Positions 14,859 to 22,987 of a stretch of DNA of 64,000 nt are shown in pieces. Within the stretch, counting starts at the first letter, position 1; each line of letters opens with the position of its first letter. The position numbers and the translations under genes were made by a program. A model generated the notes under the pieces. The model was given only the letters and a program-made list of their open reading frames with translations, had not been told where the DNA came from and made no database searches. The DNA is from JAXGXJ01 sp963816155. Lineage in GTDB: Bacteria > Actinomycetota > Thermoleophilia > RBG-16-64-13. The DNA lies in contig CAWFJE010000010.1 in NCBI GenBank assembly GCA_963816155.1, positions 434,001 through 498,000 on the forward strand. Reading direction: 5' to 3'.

Positions 14859-17623
14859 TGGCCGACCAGTTCGAACTTCGCATCAACGGTCTGCCCGTGA
14901 AGGCTCACAAGGGCATGAGCGTCTTGGAGGCGGCACGCAAGAAGGGGATCTACATCCCCCATCTCTGCCACCATCCCGATCTTGAGCCCGTGGGCGCCTG
15001 CCGGCTGTGCCTGGTGGAGATCGACGGCTCCAAGCCCGTCATCTCCTGCAAGACCGAGGCCCGAGAGGGTATGGACGTCCGTACCGAGACCGCCGAGATC
15101 AACCAACTGCGCAGGGTCATACTCGAACTGCTCATGGCGGACCACGACGCCGACTGTCTGGTCTGCGGCCAGAACACGAAGTGCGCCCTACAGAAGGTAG
15201 CCGACCATGTGGGCGTGGATGAGAAGCGCCTGGCTCGACTGCAGCACAAGTCCACGCTCGTCCCTATCGACACTTCGAACCCCTTCTTCGACTTCAATCC
15301 CAACCGCTGCGTGATGTGCGGCATATGCATCCGCACCTGCGATGAGCTCCAGAATGTCCAGGCCATCGACTATGCGAACCGGGGTGTGGGCGCCAAGGTC
15401 GCGGGGTTCGGAGACAAGAACCGCGTGGAATCCAACTGCGAGTCGTGTGGCGAGTGTCTGGTCAGATGTCCGGTCGGGGCCCTCACCGAGAAGGGTGCCG
15501 CGAGACCCACCCATTACGTCAGGTCGGTCTGCTCCTTCTGCGGCTGCGGCTGCGGTCTGCTCCTCGGGGTGCGAGACAAGCTCATCACGACGGTCAGGGG
15601 AGACACCTTCAGCGCGGCCAGCGGGGGCAGGCTCTGTGTGAAGGGCCGCTTCGGCTTCAAGTTCGTCAACAGCCCCGAGCGCCTCACCAAGCCCCTCGTG
15701 AAACGAGACGGGGAATTCGTCGAGGTGGAATGGGACGAGGCGCTCGATATCGTGGCCGCAGGCCTCGCCCCCCACAAGGGAGACGCGTTCGCCGCCATCG
15801 CCTCCGCCAAGTGCACCAACGAGGAGAACTACCTGCTGCAGAAGTTCACCCGGGTGGTGATGAAGACCAACCAGATCGACCATTGCGCACGCTTATGACA
15901 CGCTCCCACCGTGGCCGGTCTGGCCACAACGCTCGGAAGCGGATCCATGACCAACTCCACCGCCGAACTCGGTGATGCCGCTGCGATCTTCGCCATAGGC
16001 ACCAACACCACGGCCTCTCATCCCATCGTAGCGCTGCAGGTCAAGAGCGCCGTGAGAAAGGGCGCCAAGCTGATCGTTGCCAACCCCAAGGAGATCGAGC
16101 TCTGCCGATACGCCGACATCTATCTCCAAAACAGGCCGGGCTCGGACGTGCCGCTGCTCATGGGTATGATGCGCATCATCCTGGAGGAAGGGCTCCAGGA
16201 CCAGGCCTTCATCGACAGTCGCTGCGAAGGGTTCGAGGCCTTTGAGGAATCCCTGGCCGAGTTCGATCTGGACACGGTCGAGCGCATCACCGGCGTGCCC
16301 CGGGAGGACATCGTGGCCGCCGCGCGCCTCTATGCCACCACCAACCCGGCGGCCATCATCTACTGCATGGGCATCACTCAGCATGTCCACGGCACCAACA
16401 ACGTCTTGGCCATCAGCAACCTGGCCCTGCTGACCGGCAATCTGGGCAAGCCTTCGTCCGGCGTCAACCCGCTGAGAGGTCAGAACAACGTGCAAGGGTC
16501 GTGCGACATGGGCTGTCTGCCCGACGTGTTCCCGGGATACCAGAAGGTCGGCTCCCCCGAGGTGCAGGCCAAGTTTGAGTCCGCGTGGGGATGTGAGCTG
16601 AGCGACGTGCCGGGCATCACGCACACCGAGATCTTCGACGCCGTCCACACCGGCGACATCAAGGCCCTGTATCTCATCGGCGAGAACCCGGTCCTCAGCG
16701 AGGCCAACTCCAGTCACGCCACCGAGGCTCTGGAGCGCGCGGAGTTCCTGGTGGTGCAGGATATCTTCCTCACGGAGACCGCTCAGCGCGCCCACGTGGT
16801 GCTGCCGGCCATGAGCTTCGCCGAGAAGAACGGCACCTTCACCAATACGGAGCGCAGGGTCCAGCGGGTGCGCGACGCCATCGATCCCGTGGGAGACACC
16901 AGGGCCGATTCATGGATCATATGTGAGATCGCGAGGCGTCTGGGTGGAGAAGGCTTCGATTTCTCTTCTCCTGAGGAGATCATGGCCGAGGTGTCCTCAC
17001 TCGTGCCCTCATACGGGGGTATCACCTACGACCGCCTGGAGCGTGGCGGCCTGCAATGGCCCTGTCCAACCACGGATCACCCGGGAACCCCCATCCTCCA
17101 CACGGAGAGTTTCTCCACCGATACCGGCAAGGGCAAGTTCAAGCCTCTCACCTACCGGAGACCCGGTGAGGAGCCCGACGAGACCTTTCCCCTCTTGCTC
17201 ACGACCGACCGCAACCTCTATCACTACCACGGGACGATGACCCGGCGTGTCTACGGCCTCAACATCCTCGGCGAGGAGGAGCTGCTGAAGATCCACCCGC
17301 AAGATGCCGAATGCTGGGGCATCCACGACGGTCAGATGGTGGAAGTGGCTTCCCGTCGGGGCAAAGTGAAGGTCAGGGCAAGGGTCACAGACGCGATCAG
17401 CCCGGGTACGGTGTCCATGAGCTTCCACTTCGCGGAGACTCCCACCAACATCTTGACCTCGTCGGACCTGGATGTCGTGGCCAAAACGCCGGCTACCAAG
17501 GTCTGTGCGGTGAGCGTCACCGCCCTCCAGGAGGAACCGGATCTGGAAGTGCTGCCGGTCTTGGAAGCGCAGCCGGTCCCAGAGGGGCAGCCGACCCCAG
17601 AGGGCCAGCCAGAACAATCCTAG
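14858..17623 (+). CDS. fdhA: Selenocysteine formate dehydrogenase alpha subunit
   Basis: A single 921-residue gene read through an in-frame TGA at 15896-15898 as selenocysteine 347, in QIDHCARL-U-HAPTVAGLA, the canonical metal ligand position. N-terminal [2Fe-2S] domain (Cys37, 48, 51, 64), then His96/Cys100/103/109, two [4Fe-4S] sites (151-161 and 194-204), the formate dehydrogenase cluster SVCSFCGCGCG with Cys260, and the bis-molybdopterin/tungstopterin domains. A SECIS hairpin follows the TGA. It reduces CO2 or oxidises formate with the two upstream diaphorase subunits and links to fhs. The last 30 residues form a Pro/Glu/Gln-rich tail with PEGQPTPEGQ repeats. GTG start overlaps the preceding TAG. 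Confidence 0.95.
15896..15927 (+). promoter_or_regulatory. UGA selenocysteine codon and bacterial SECIS of fdhA
   Basis: TGA at 15896-15898 is followed 12 bases later by a perfect 6-bp stem, GTGGCC (15911-15916) and GGCCAC (15922-15927), closing the pentaloop GGTCT. The GGUCU loop and its distance from UGA match the E. coli fdhF SECIS recognised by SelB. Confidence 0.93.
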
Positions 17624-17638
17624 AGAAAGACAGAGCCC

Positions 17639-19528
17639 GTGGTATTTCGCGGTTTGCGTGTCGATCTGTCGGCCTGTAGTGCCACCACTGAAGTGCTGCC
17701 CGCCGAGACGCGGCGGGCGGTGCTCGGCGGTCGAGGGCTGGGCGTCCACCTCCTGCTCAGCCAGCGTGCCTACGAAGTGGACCCACTGGCTCCCGAGAAT
17801 CCGCTTGTCTTCGCCATCGGACCCCTCGCCGGGACTGCCGCGCCATCGGCGGCGCGTTACACCCTCGCCTCTCGCTCGCCTCTGACCGGCACTGTGTTCG
17901 ATGGCAACTCAGGCGGCGGCTTCGGTCTTGCTCTGCGTCGCCTGGATCTCGACTACATCGTGGTGACGGGCTCCTGCCCCCGGCCCTCCTATCTGTACGT
18001 GGGTGAGGGCGGAGTACGCCTGCTGCCCGCCGACAGCCTCTGGGGCCTCGACGTGCCGGACACGGTCGGCCGGTTCAGTGAAGTCTACGACGGTTATGAG
18101 GCGGCCCTCATCGGCCCGGCCGGCGAACGGGGCGTCCTCTTCGCGTCGGTATCCTCCAAGCACGGCCGCCAGGTCGGTCGCGGTGGACTGGGTGCCGTGA
18201 TGGGGAGCAAGAGACTGAAGGCGGTGATCCTCGACCCGGCCGACAAGGTCCCCGGCATCCGGCCGGACGACGAACGACTCCACAGCGTCCTGGGCGAAGC
18301 GTCCGCGGTGCTCAAGAACAGCCCTGTCACCGGAAACGCCCTGCCCGCTTTCGGTACCGCCATACTGCTCAATGTCTTGAACGAGATCGGCGCTCTGCCC
18401 ACACGCAACTTCCGCGAGTCCCGTTTCGAGTCGGCTGAGCAGATCAGCGGTGAGGCGTTGCATGCCGACTGGGCGGAGAAGCGGGTAGCCTGCGAAGGCT
18501 GCTCGGTCGGATGCACCCAGCACACGCGCTCCCGGAGAGGGACCACCCGAGGTCCCGAGTACGAGAGTCTATGGGCCTTGGGAGCCGATTGCGGCGTTGC
18601 GGACCTGGAGGCGATCATCGAGGCCAACGATGCGTGCAACCGCTTCGGCCTCGACACCATCACCATGGGAGCCACGATAGCCTGCGCCATGGAACTCACC
18701 GAGGAAGGCGTGCTCGCCGGTGGCCCCCACTTCGGCGATGCCGCCGCGTTGCTCGGATTGGTCGCCGATACCGGCCTCCGCCGGGGCCTGGGGGACGAAC
18801 TGGCCGAGGGCAGCCGCCGCTTCGCCGCCCGCTATGGGCGACCGGAGCTGGCCATGCAGGTGAAAGACCTGGAGCTGCCCGCCTTCGATCCCCGGGGCAT
18901 GACCGGCCAAGGCCTCGCTTTTGCCACCTCGAATCGAGGCGGCTGCCATCTGCGCGCGAACATGCTCGGACCGGAGGTGCTGGGAGTACCCGTGTTGCTT
19001 GACCGATTCGCCATCCAAGGCAAGGCGGACCCGCTCATCCATCTTCAGAACATGAACGCCGTCCTCGACTCCTTGCCCATCTGCAAGTTCGCGGCCTACG
19101 TCCTCAGCGAGGATCATTACTCCCGGATGCTCTCGGCGGTCACGGGCGAGTCTGTGAGTCCGCAGGAACTCATGCAAACAGGCGAGCGCATCTGGAACCT
19201 GGAGCGGCTCTTCAACCTGAGGGCCGGTTTCACACGCGCGGACGACACCCTGCCTCGGCGCCTTCTGTGCGAGCCTATCCTTGAGGGTCCCTCAAGAGGC
19301 CGGACGATGAACCTGCGGCCGATGCTGGACGAGTACTACGCGCATCGGGGCTGGGACGCCGCGGGCGTCCCCGGCCCCGCAAAGCTCAGCGAACTTGGTA
19401 TCGAGTCGCCGCTCGGCGAGGTCCCCTGTCCCGTGGGCCCGCCGATATCGCTCGGACCCGAAGACGTTGGTGAAGGCCACTGTGGCCCCGAGGACCCTCA
19501 CCACCTCAGAGCATCACACGGAGGATGA
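17639..19528 (+). CDS. Aldehyde:ferredoxin oxidoreductase family tungstoprotein
   Basis: A 629-residue AOR-family enzyme. The N-terminal GGRGLGVHLLL, AIGPLAGT and GNSGGGFG segments bind the bis-pterin; iron-sulfur ligands are Cys285, Cys288 and Cys292 in ACEGCSVGC and Cys482 in LPICKFA. AOR enzymes interconvert aldehydes and carboxylic acids with ferredoxin. It starts with GTG 15 bases after fdhA and overlaps or abuts a MoaD-like gene, so it probably belongs to the formate dehydrogenase operon and shares its pterin cofactor supply. The exact aldehyde is unknown. A second family member begins at 62703. Confidence 0.9.
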   Translation: MVFRGLRVDLSACSATTEVLPAETRRAVLGGRGLGVHLLLSQRAYEVDPLAPENPLVFAIGPLAGTAAPSAARYTLASRSPLTGTVFDGNSGGGFGLALRRLDLDYIVVTGSCPRPSYLYVGEGGVRLLPADSLWGLDVPDTVGRFSEVYDGYEAALIGPAGERGVLFASVSSKHGRQVGRGGLGAVMGSKRLKAVILDPADKVPGIRPDDERLHSVLGEASAVLKNSPVTGNALPAFGTAILLNVLNEIGALPTRNFRESRFESAEQISGEALHADWAEKRVACEGCSVGCTQHTRSRRGTTRGPEYESLWALGADCGVADLEAIIEANDACNRFGLDTITMGATIACAMELTEEGVLAGGPHFGDAAALLGLVADTGLRRGLGDELAEGSRRFAARYGRPELAMQVKDLELPAFDPRGMTGQGLAFATSNRGGCHLRANMLGPEVLGVPVLLDRFAIQGKADPLIHLQNMNAVLDSLPICKFAAYVLSEDHYSRMLSAVTGESVSPQELMQTGERIWNLERLFNLRAGFTRADDTLPRRLLCEPILEGPSRGRTMNLRPMLDEYYAHRGWDAAGVPGPAKLSELGIESPLGEVPCPVGPPISLGPEDVGEGHCGPEDPHHLRASHGG

Positions 19529-19530
19529 AG

Positions 19531-19836
19531 ATGGGCACGCTCGATCAGAGCCCCGACGGCGGCATCAACGTCAAGCTGTTCGCTGGCCTGCGCGAACTCT
19601 TCGGTCACAAGGAGATACGGGTCTCCTCGGCGGAGGCGCCCGATATCGCACGACTTCTCCAGCGGCTCTCTGACACCCCCGAGAGAAGACGAGAGCTCGT
19701 GTCCGCATCGGGCGCCGTCAGGGAGGGCCTCATCATCCTCCTCAACGGCCGCAACGTGGGCCTGCTGGGAGGGCTTGAAGCCGAGTTGAGCGCGGGAGAC
19801 GAAGTGGCCGTCTTCCCCCCCATGGGTGGTGGCTAG
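19531..19836 (+). CDS. MoaD/ThiS-family sulfur carrier
   Basis: A 101-residue ubiquitin-fold protein ending in PMGGG, the di-glycine tail that is adenylated and thiocarboxylated for molybdopterin synthesis. NVKLFAGLRELFG, IILLNGRNV and GDEVAVFPP are MoaD-like. GGAGG lies six bases before the ATG at 19531; the overlapping ATG at 19525 has none in position. Its link to an AOR gene suggests a dedicated sulfur carrier for tungsten pterin synthesis, an arrangement seen with other AOR genes. Confidence 0.85.
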   Translation: MGTLDQSPDGGINVKLFAGLRELFGHKEIRVSSAEAPDIARLLQRLSDTPERRRELVSASGAVREGLIILLNGRNVGLLGGLEAELSAGDEVAVFPPMGGG

Positions 19837-19851
19837 AGAGCCCGACGGTGC

Positions 19852-19927
19852 CGGCTACGACCCGCGCAGATCCTCCCGGCTACGACCCCGGCTCACATCC
19901 TCCGGGCTACGACTCGCGCACATCCTC
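19852..19927. repeat. Three tandem 25-27 bp repeats spanning the CBS-ACT stop codon
   Basis: GGCTACGA recurs at 19853, 19878 and 19905, each followed by a variable core and ATCCTC. On the minus strand each unit reads GAGGAT-n-TAG, that is the final codons and stop of the CBS-ACT gene, so the gene end has been duplicated twice downstream of the real stop. It fills most of the 70-bp convergent gap with the MoaD gene. Confidence 0.7.
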
Positions 19928-20551
19928 TATGGTCAGCACCAGCGGTTTGACCGCCGCGACCAGGTCCTCACGGGTTACGTCCATGACCTTCATGGTAGCC
20001 GTGAGTTCCTTCTTCTCGGGCTCATCCGCCAGACCAAACGCGAACAGAGCACCCCCCAGGTCGGCGACGGCGGCCGTGATCTTGGCCAGCGTCCCCTTGA
20101 TCTCGGGGAAGGTCACAGTCATGCGCACGCCGTGCTGACGAGCGCCGAAGAGTTCAAGAAGGACGTTGAAGAGATGAGACTCGGTGATGATGCCCACCAA
20201 CTCATCTCCCCTCACGACTGGTAGACCACTGATCTTGTTGTCGGCCATGACCCGGCCGGCCTCTTCCAGTGCCGTGTCCTCGGTGACGGTGATGACGTTG
20301 GCGGTCATGACCTTCTCGATGGTCAACTTCTCGAACAGATAGTTGAGTTCATGCACGCTGAGGGAGGTCACGGGCGAAGGCGAGACACGGAGAAGGTCTG
20401 CGAGCGACACGATGCCAACCAGCTTCCCCTTGTCACTCAGCACGGGCAGTTGCCGCACCTTGCTACCGCGCATGACCTGGATGGCATCCGGCACGGTGGC
20501 TGACGGGTATGTGGTTATGGGGTTGCGGGACATCCGGTCTCGAACGAGCAT
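19907..20551 (-). CDS. CBS-pair and ACT domain protein
   Basis: A 214-residue regulatory protein. Two CBS motifs (RDRMSRNPITTYPSATV with RQLPVLSDKGKLVGIVS; KVMTANVITVTEDTALEE with ISGLPVVRGDELVGIIT) are followed by an ACT-like domain from about residue 140 (RMTVTFPEIKGTLAKITAAV). CBS pairs bind adenosyl nucleotides and ACT domains bind amino acids, so this is probably a metabolic sensor. It is the last gene of the 19.9-30.8 kb cluster, 15 bases after the cupin gene. AcuB-like proteins have the same layout; the partner enzyme is unknown. Confidence 0.85.
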   Translation of the reverse strand: MLVRDRMSRNPITTYPSATVPDAIQVMRGSKVRQLPVLSDKGKLVGIVSLADLLRVSPSPVTSLSVHELNYLFEKLTIEKVMTANVITVTEDTALEEAGRVMADNKISGLPVVRGDELVGIITESHLFNVLLELFGARQHGVRMTVTFPEIKGTLAKITAAVADLGGALFAFGLADEPEKKELTATMKVMDVTREDLVAAVKPLVLTIEDVRES

Positions 20552-20566
20552 CGTACCCTCCCACTC

Positions 20567-21028
20567 CTATTTGTAGGTCGCCTTACCATCGTACATCGGA
20601 TTCATAACAACAGAGAAATGGAATATCGGCTTGTTGACCTCGAGTATGCGCATGGGGTTGTGGGTGGCACCGGCCGGCAGCCATATCATGCTGGAGCGGG
20701 TGAGTCTGTGCGCCTCGCCATTTATGGAAAACTCGATGACGCCGTTAAGCTCGTAAGGATCGTCCGGGTCACTCCCGTAGAAACCGATGAGCTCGCCATA
20801 GTCATGGACATGCTCCGTGAAGATGGGATCTCTCTCCGGGACGGCGAAGTACCAAGCAGTGTTCATCTGAAAAGCATCTTCGCAAACGTTGCTGTCCATC
20901 CAAAGGATGCGCTTGGCGAAGTGCTTATACAGCTCTCGGAACTCCGGTGTGCCCATATTGGCGGGCTCTTGTAGCTCTTGTACGAAATACTTCCCGTACT
21001 CTCCGCCGTTGTTGTTCTCGTATACCAT
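20567..21028 (-). CDS. Cupin-fold protein of unknown function
   Basis: A 153-residue single-domain protein with cupin-like patches: FTEHVHDYGELIGFYG supplies His/His/Glu candidates for metal binding, followed by EFSINGEAHRLTRSSMIWLPAGATHNPMRI, the second cupin box with a late His. It could be an isomerase, a dioxygenase-like fold or a ligand sensor. It sits between a 3HCDH-type dehydrogenase and the CBS-ACT gene with 15-16 base gaps, so it belongs to the same transcript. No specific function is assigned. Confidence 0.75.
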   Translation of the reverse strand: MVYENNNGGEYGKYFVQELQEPANMGTPEFRELYKHFAKRILWMDSNVCEDAFQMNTAWYFAVPERDPIFTEHVHDYGELIGFYGSDPDDPYELNGVIEFSINGEAHRLTRSSMIWLPAGATHNPMRILEVNKPIFHFSVVMNPMYDGKATYK

Positions 21029-21044
21029 GAATGAGCCCTTTCTC

Positions 21045-21995
21045 TTACTCTTTGGGCATATCCCAGTCGATGAACCGCCAGTATGGGCCGTTCACTCGCT
21101 TCCGGTAGGCCTCCATGTCCACATCGCGCCAATCGTAGAAGCCAACGCCGGTCTTTGCCCCCAGATCACCTCTGGCGACCCTGTCGGTGACGGCAGGAGG
21201 GGCCTCGGCCATATTGCTGAGCGAGGGGAACACGGCATTGCAGGTGCGCATGTTCAGAGTCAGGTCGCCGTTGTCGAAGTGCTCGAAGATGCCAATGGCG
21301 GTGTAGCGGGGGCAGAAGCTGTAGTTCAGGCAGGTGTCAACGTCTTTGGGATCGGCGATGCCGCTCTCTACAAGGTTGAGAGCCTCCCTCCAGAGCGCAA
21401 ACTGGAGGCGGTTGCCGATGAACCCGGGAGCGGGCTTCTTGAGGATGACAGGCTTGCGATCGAGGGACTCGAGCAGTTCTCTCGCAAATCCAAGGACCTC
21501 ATCATTCGTGGCGTCCCCTCCGCAGAGCTCGAAGAAAGGCACCATGTGAGCCGGGTTGAAGGGATGGGTGACGATGATGCGATCCTTGTACTTGCCGGCC
21601 TTCTCGGCAAGACGGTCGGGCACGAGCGAGGAACTCACCGAGCAGATAGCCTTGATCTTGGGACAGATCTCCTCCAACCGCGCGTAGATCTCGTGTTTCA
21701 GATCGATGACCTCGGGCACGCATTCGAAGATGACGTCGCAGTCAGCGAGGTCCGCGTAGTCCGCGGAGTAGGTGAGGTACTTCTCGCAGATGGCGAGCTG
21801 CTCTTCAGGCATCAGGCCCTGGTCGATCATCTGCCGGAAATATGCGTCGTACGTCTTCTTGTACTCGGGAATCATCTCCGCACGGCGCACGACCAGGGTG
21901 GTCTGGTAGCCGTGGCCCGTCGTGAGCACCGCCAGGCTGTCGCCGATCATGCCGGCGCCGATTATGCCGATGTGTTTCACACTCTCCAGCTTCAT
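21045..21995 (-). CDS. 3-hydroxyacyl-CoA dehydrogenase family oxidoreductase (carnitine/gulonate 3-dehydrogenase-like)
   Basis: A 316-residue NAD-dependent dehydrogenase. IGIIGAGMIGDSLA is the dinucleotide site; VTHPFNPAHMVPFFELCGG carries the catalytic His, and PGFIGNRLQFALWREALNLV is the C-terminal 3HCDH helix. Short HPFNP-type enzymes of this group act on free beta-hydroxy acids such as L-carnitine or L-gulonate rather than acyl-CoA. The adjacent BKACE would cleave the beta-keto product, so oxidation followed by cleavage is a coherent two-step inference. The true substrate is open; carnitine is weakened by the lack of an MttB-type betaine demethylase in the window. Confidence 0.87.
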   Translation of the reverse strand: MKLESVKHIGIIGAGMIGDSLAVLTTGHGYQTTLVVRRAEMIPEYKKTYDAYFRQMIDQGLMPEEQLAICEKYLTYSADYADLADCDVIFECVPEVIDLKHEIYARLEEICPKIKAICSVSSSLVPDRLAEKAGKYKDRIIVTHPFNPAHMVPFFELCGGDATNDEVLGFARELLESLDRKPVILKKPAPGFIGNRLQFALWREALNLVESGIADPKDVDTCLNYSFCPRYTAIGIFEHFDNGDLTLNMRTCNAVFPSLSNMAEAPPAVTDRVARGDLGAKTGVGFYDWRDVDMEAYRKRVNGPYWRFIDWDMPKE

Positions 21996-22039
21996 ATCAA
22001 GCGTCCATCCCTCCGGGCGTCATTCGGCTTCGTTCTGTC

Positions 22040-22924
22040 CTAGTTCAGTGGGCGAAGCTTGAGGATCTCCCTGGCCTCATCGGGGGTGGCCACATCCATC
22101 TCCAGTTCGTGGATGATGCGGACCATGCGCTCGACCAGTTGCGCGTTGCTCTTGGCCAGCTCGCCGTAGGCGTAGAAGATATTGTCCTCCAGGCCGACCC
22201 GGACGCTGCCGCCTTTGAGCAGACCGTACGTGACTCCCTGAAGTTGATGAGACCCGATGGCCATGGTGGACCAGTTGACCGGACGGTCCTTGGGAAGCAG
22301 GCTGATCATGAAGTCCAGGTTGTGCTGGCTGAAGGAGATGGCACCCTGACTGACCTTGTTCATGCCCATGACGAAGGTGAGCGAGACGGGATCGGCGAGC
22401 ACGCCCGCCGGGTAGAGCACGTTGAAGACGTCCTCGATGCTGGAGGGATTGAAGACCTCGCACTCGGGCTTGATGCCCAGATCCATCATCTTCTTGGCGT
22501 TCTTGATGAGCCACTCGCGTTCCCATCGGTAGATGAAGGAGAGGTCACCCCAGACCGTGGTGATGAGGGAGCAGTCCAGAGAGCACATCTCGGGCAGGCA
22601 GGACTTGTCTTCCATATCGAGCAGAGCAACTCCGTCATCGGCCTTGGAATCCGGCCCCATGGCGGGAGCCGTGGAGTTCTGGATGATGATGGGGCACTTC
22701 GCCCGGACGCCGGTGTTGATCTCGGCAAAGATCTCGGGATCGTTGGTCGAATTACCGGCCTTGTCGCGGGCGTGGATGTGGACGATCGAGGCTCCCGCGT
22801 TGTAGCAGTCATATGCTGAGGAGATGATCTCCGACGGCTGCTCGGGCAGACTGGGATTGGCGGCTTTGCCCTGGAAATTCCCTGTCTGGGCAACGGTTAT
22901 GATCACTTTTCTCTTGCTGGCCAT
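22040..22924 (-). CDS. Beta-keto acid cleavage enzyme (BKACE, DUF849)
   Basis: A 294-residue zinc-dependent barrel of the DUF849/BKACE family, which condenses a beta-keto acid with acetyl-CoA to give acetoacetate and a new acyl-CoA. IITVAQTGNF, NPSLPEQPSEI, and GASIVHIHARD (zinc His pair) are diagnostic, with FVMGMN and RVGLEDN later. The ATG at 22924 has AAGGAG eight bases upstream. Its neighbour at 21045 would produce a beta-keto acid, and the CoA-transferase at 29171-30751 could recycle CoA from the products. Substrate specificity cannot be read without structure comparison. Confidence 0.92.
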   Translation of the reverse strand: MASKRKVIITVAQTGNFQGKAANPSLPEQPSEIISSAYDCYNAGASIVHIHARDKAGNSTNDPEIFAEINTGVRAKCPIIIQNSTAPAMGPDSKADDGVALLDMEDKSCLPEMCSLDCSLITTVWGDLSFIYRWEREWLIKNAKKMMDLGIKPECEVFNPSSIEDVFNVLYPAGVLADPVSLTFVMGMNKVSQGAISFSQHNLDFMISLLPKDRPVNWSTMAIGSHQLQGVTYGLLKGGSVRVGLEDNIFYAYGELAKSNAQLVERMVRIIHELEMDVATPDEAREILKLRPLN

Positions 22925-22987
22925 GCGCGAACTCCTTTCATAGCTGAAGGCCTCAGGCCCCGAAAACGCCCCGTCCTGCACCTTCGT

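Noticed and set aside
15899..17623. Frameshifted or truncated fdhA with a second gene starting at 15911
   Set aside because: The TGA is in frame at the Sec position and followed by a SECIS; there is no ribosome site before 15911.
21045..22924. A dedicated L-carnitine degradation pair
   Set aside because: The dehydrogenase-BKACE pair fits, but no betainyl-CoA thioesterase or MttB-type betaine demethylase is present and the other operon genes point to a polyol or sugar acid. Kept only as an alternative.
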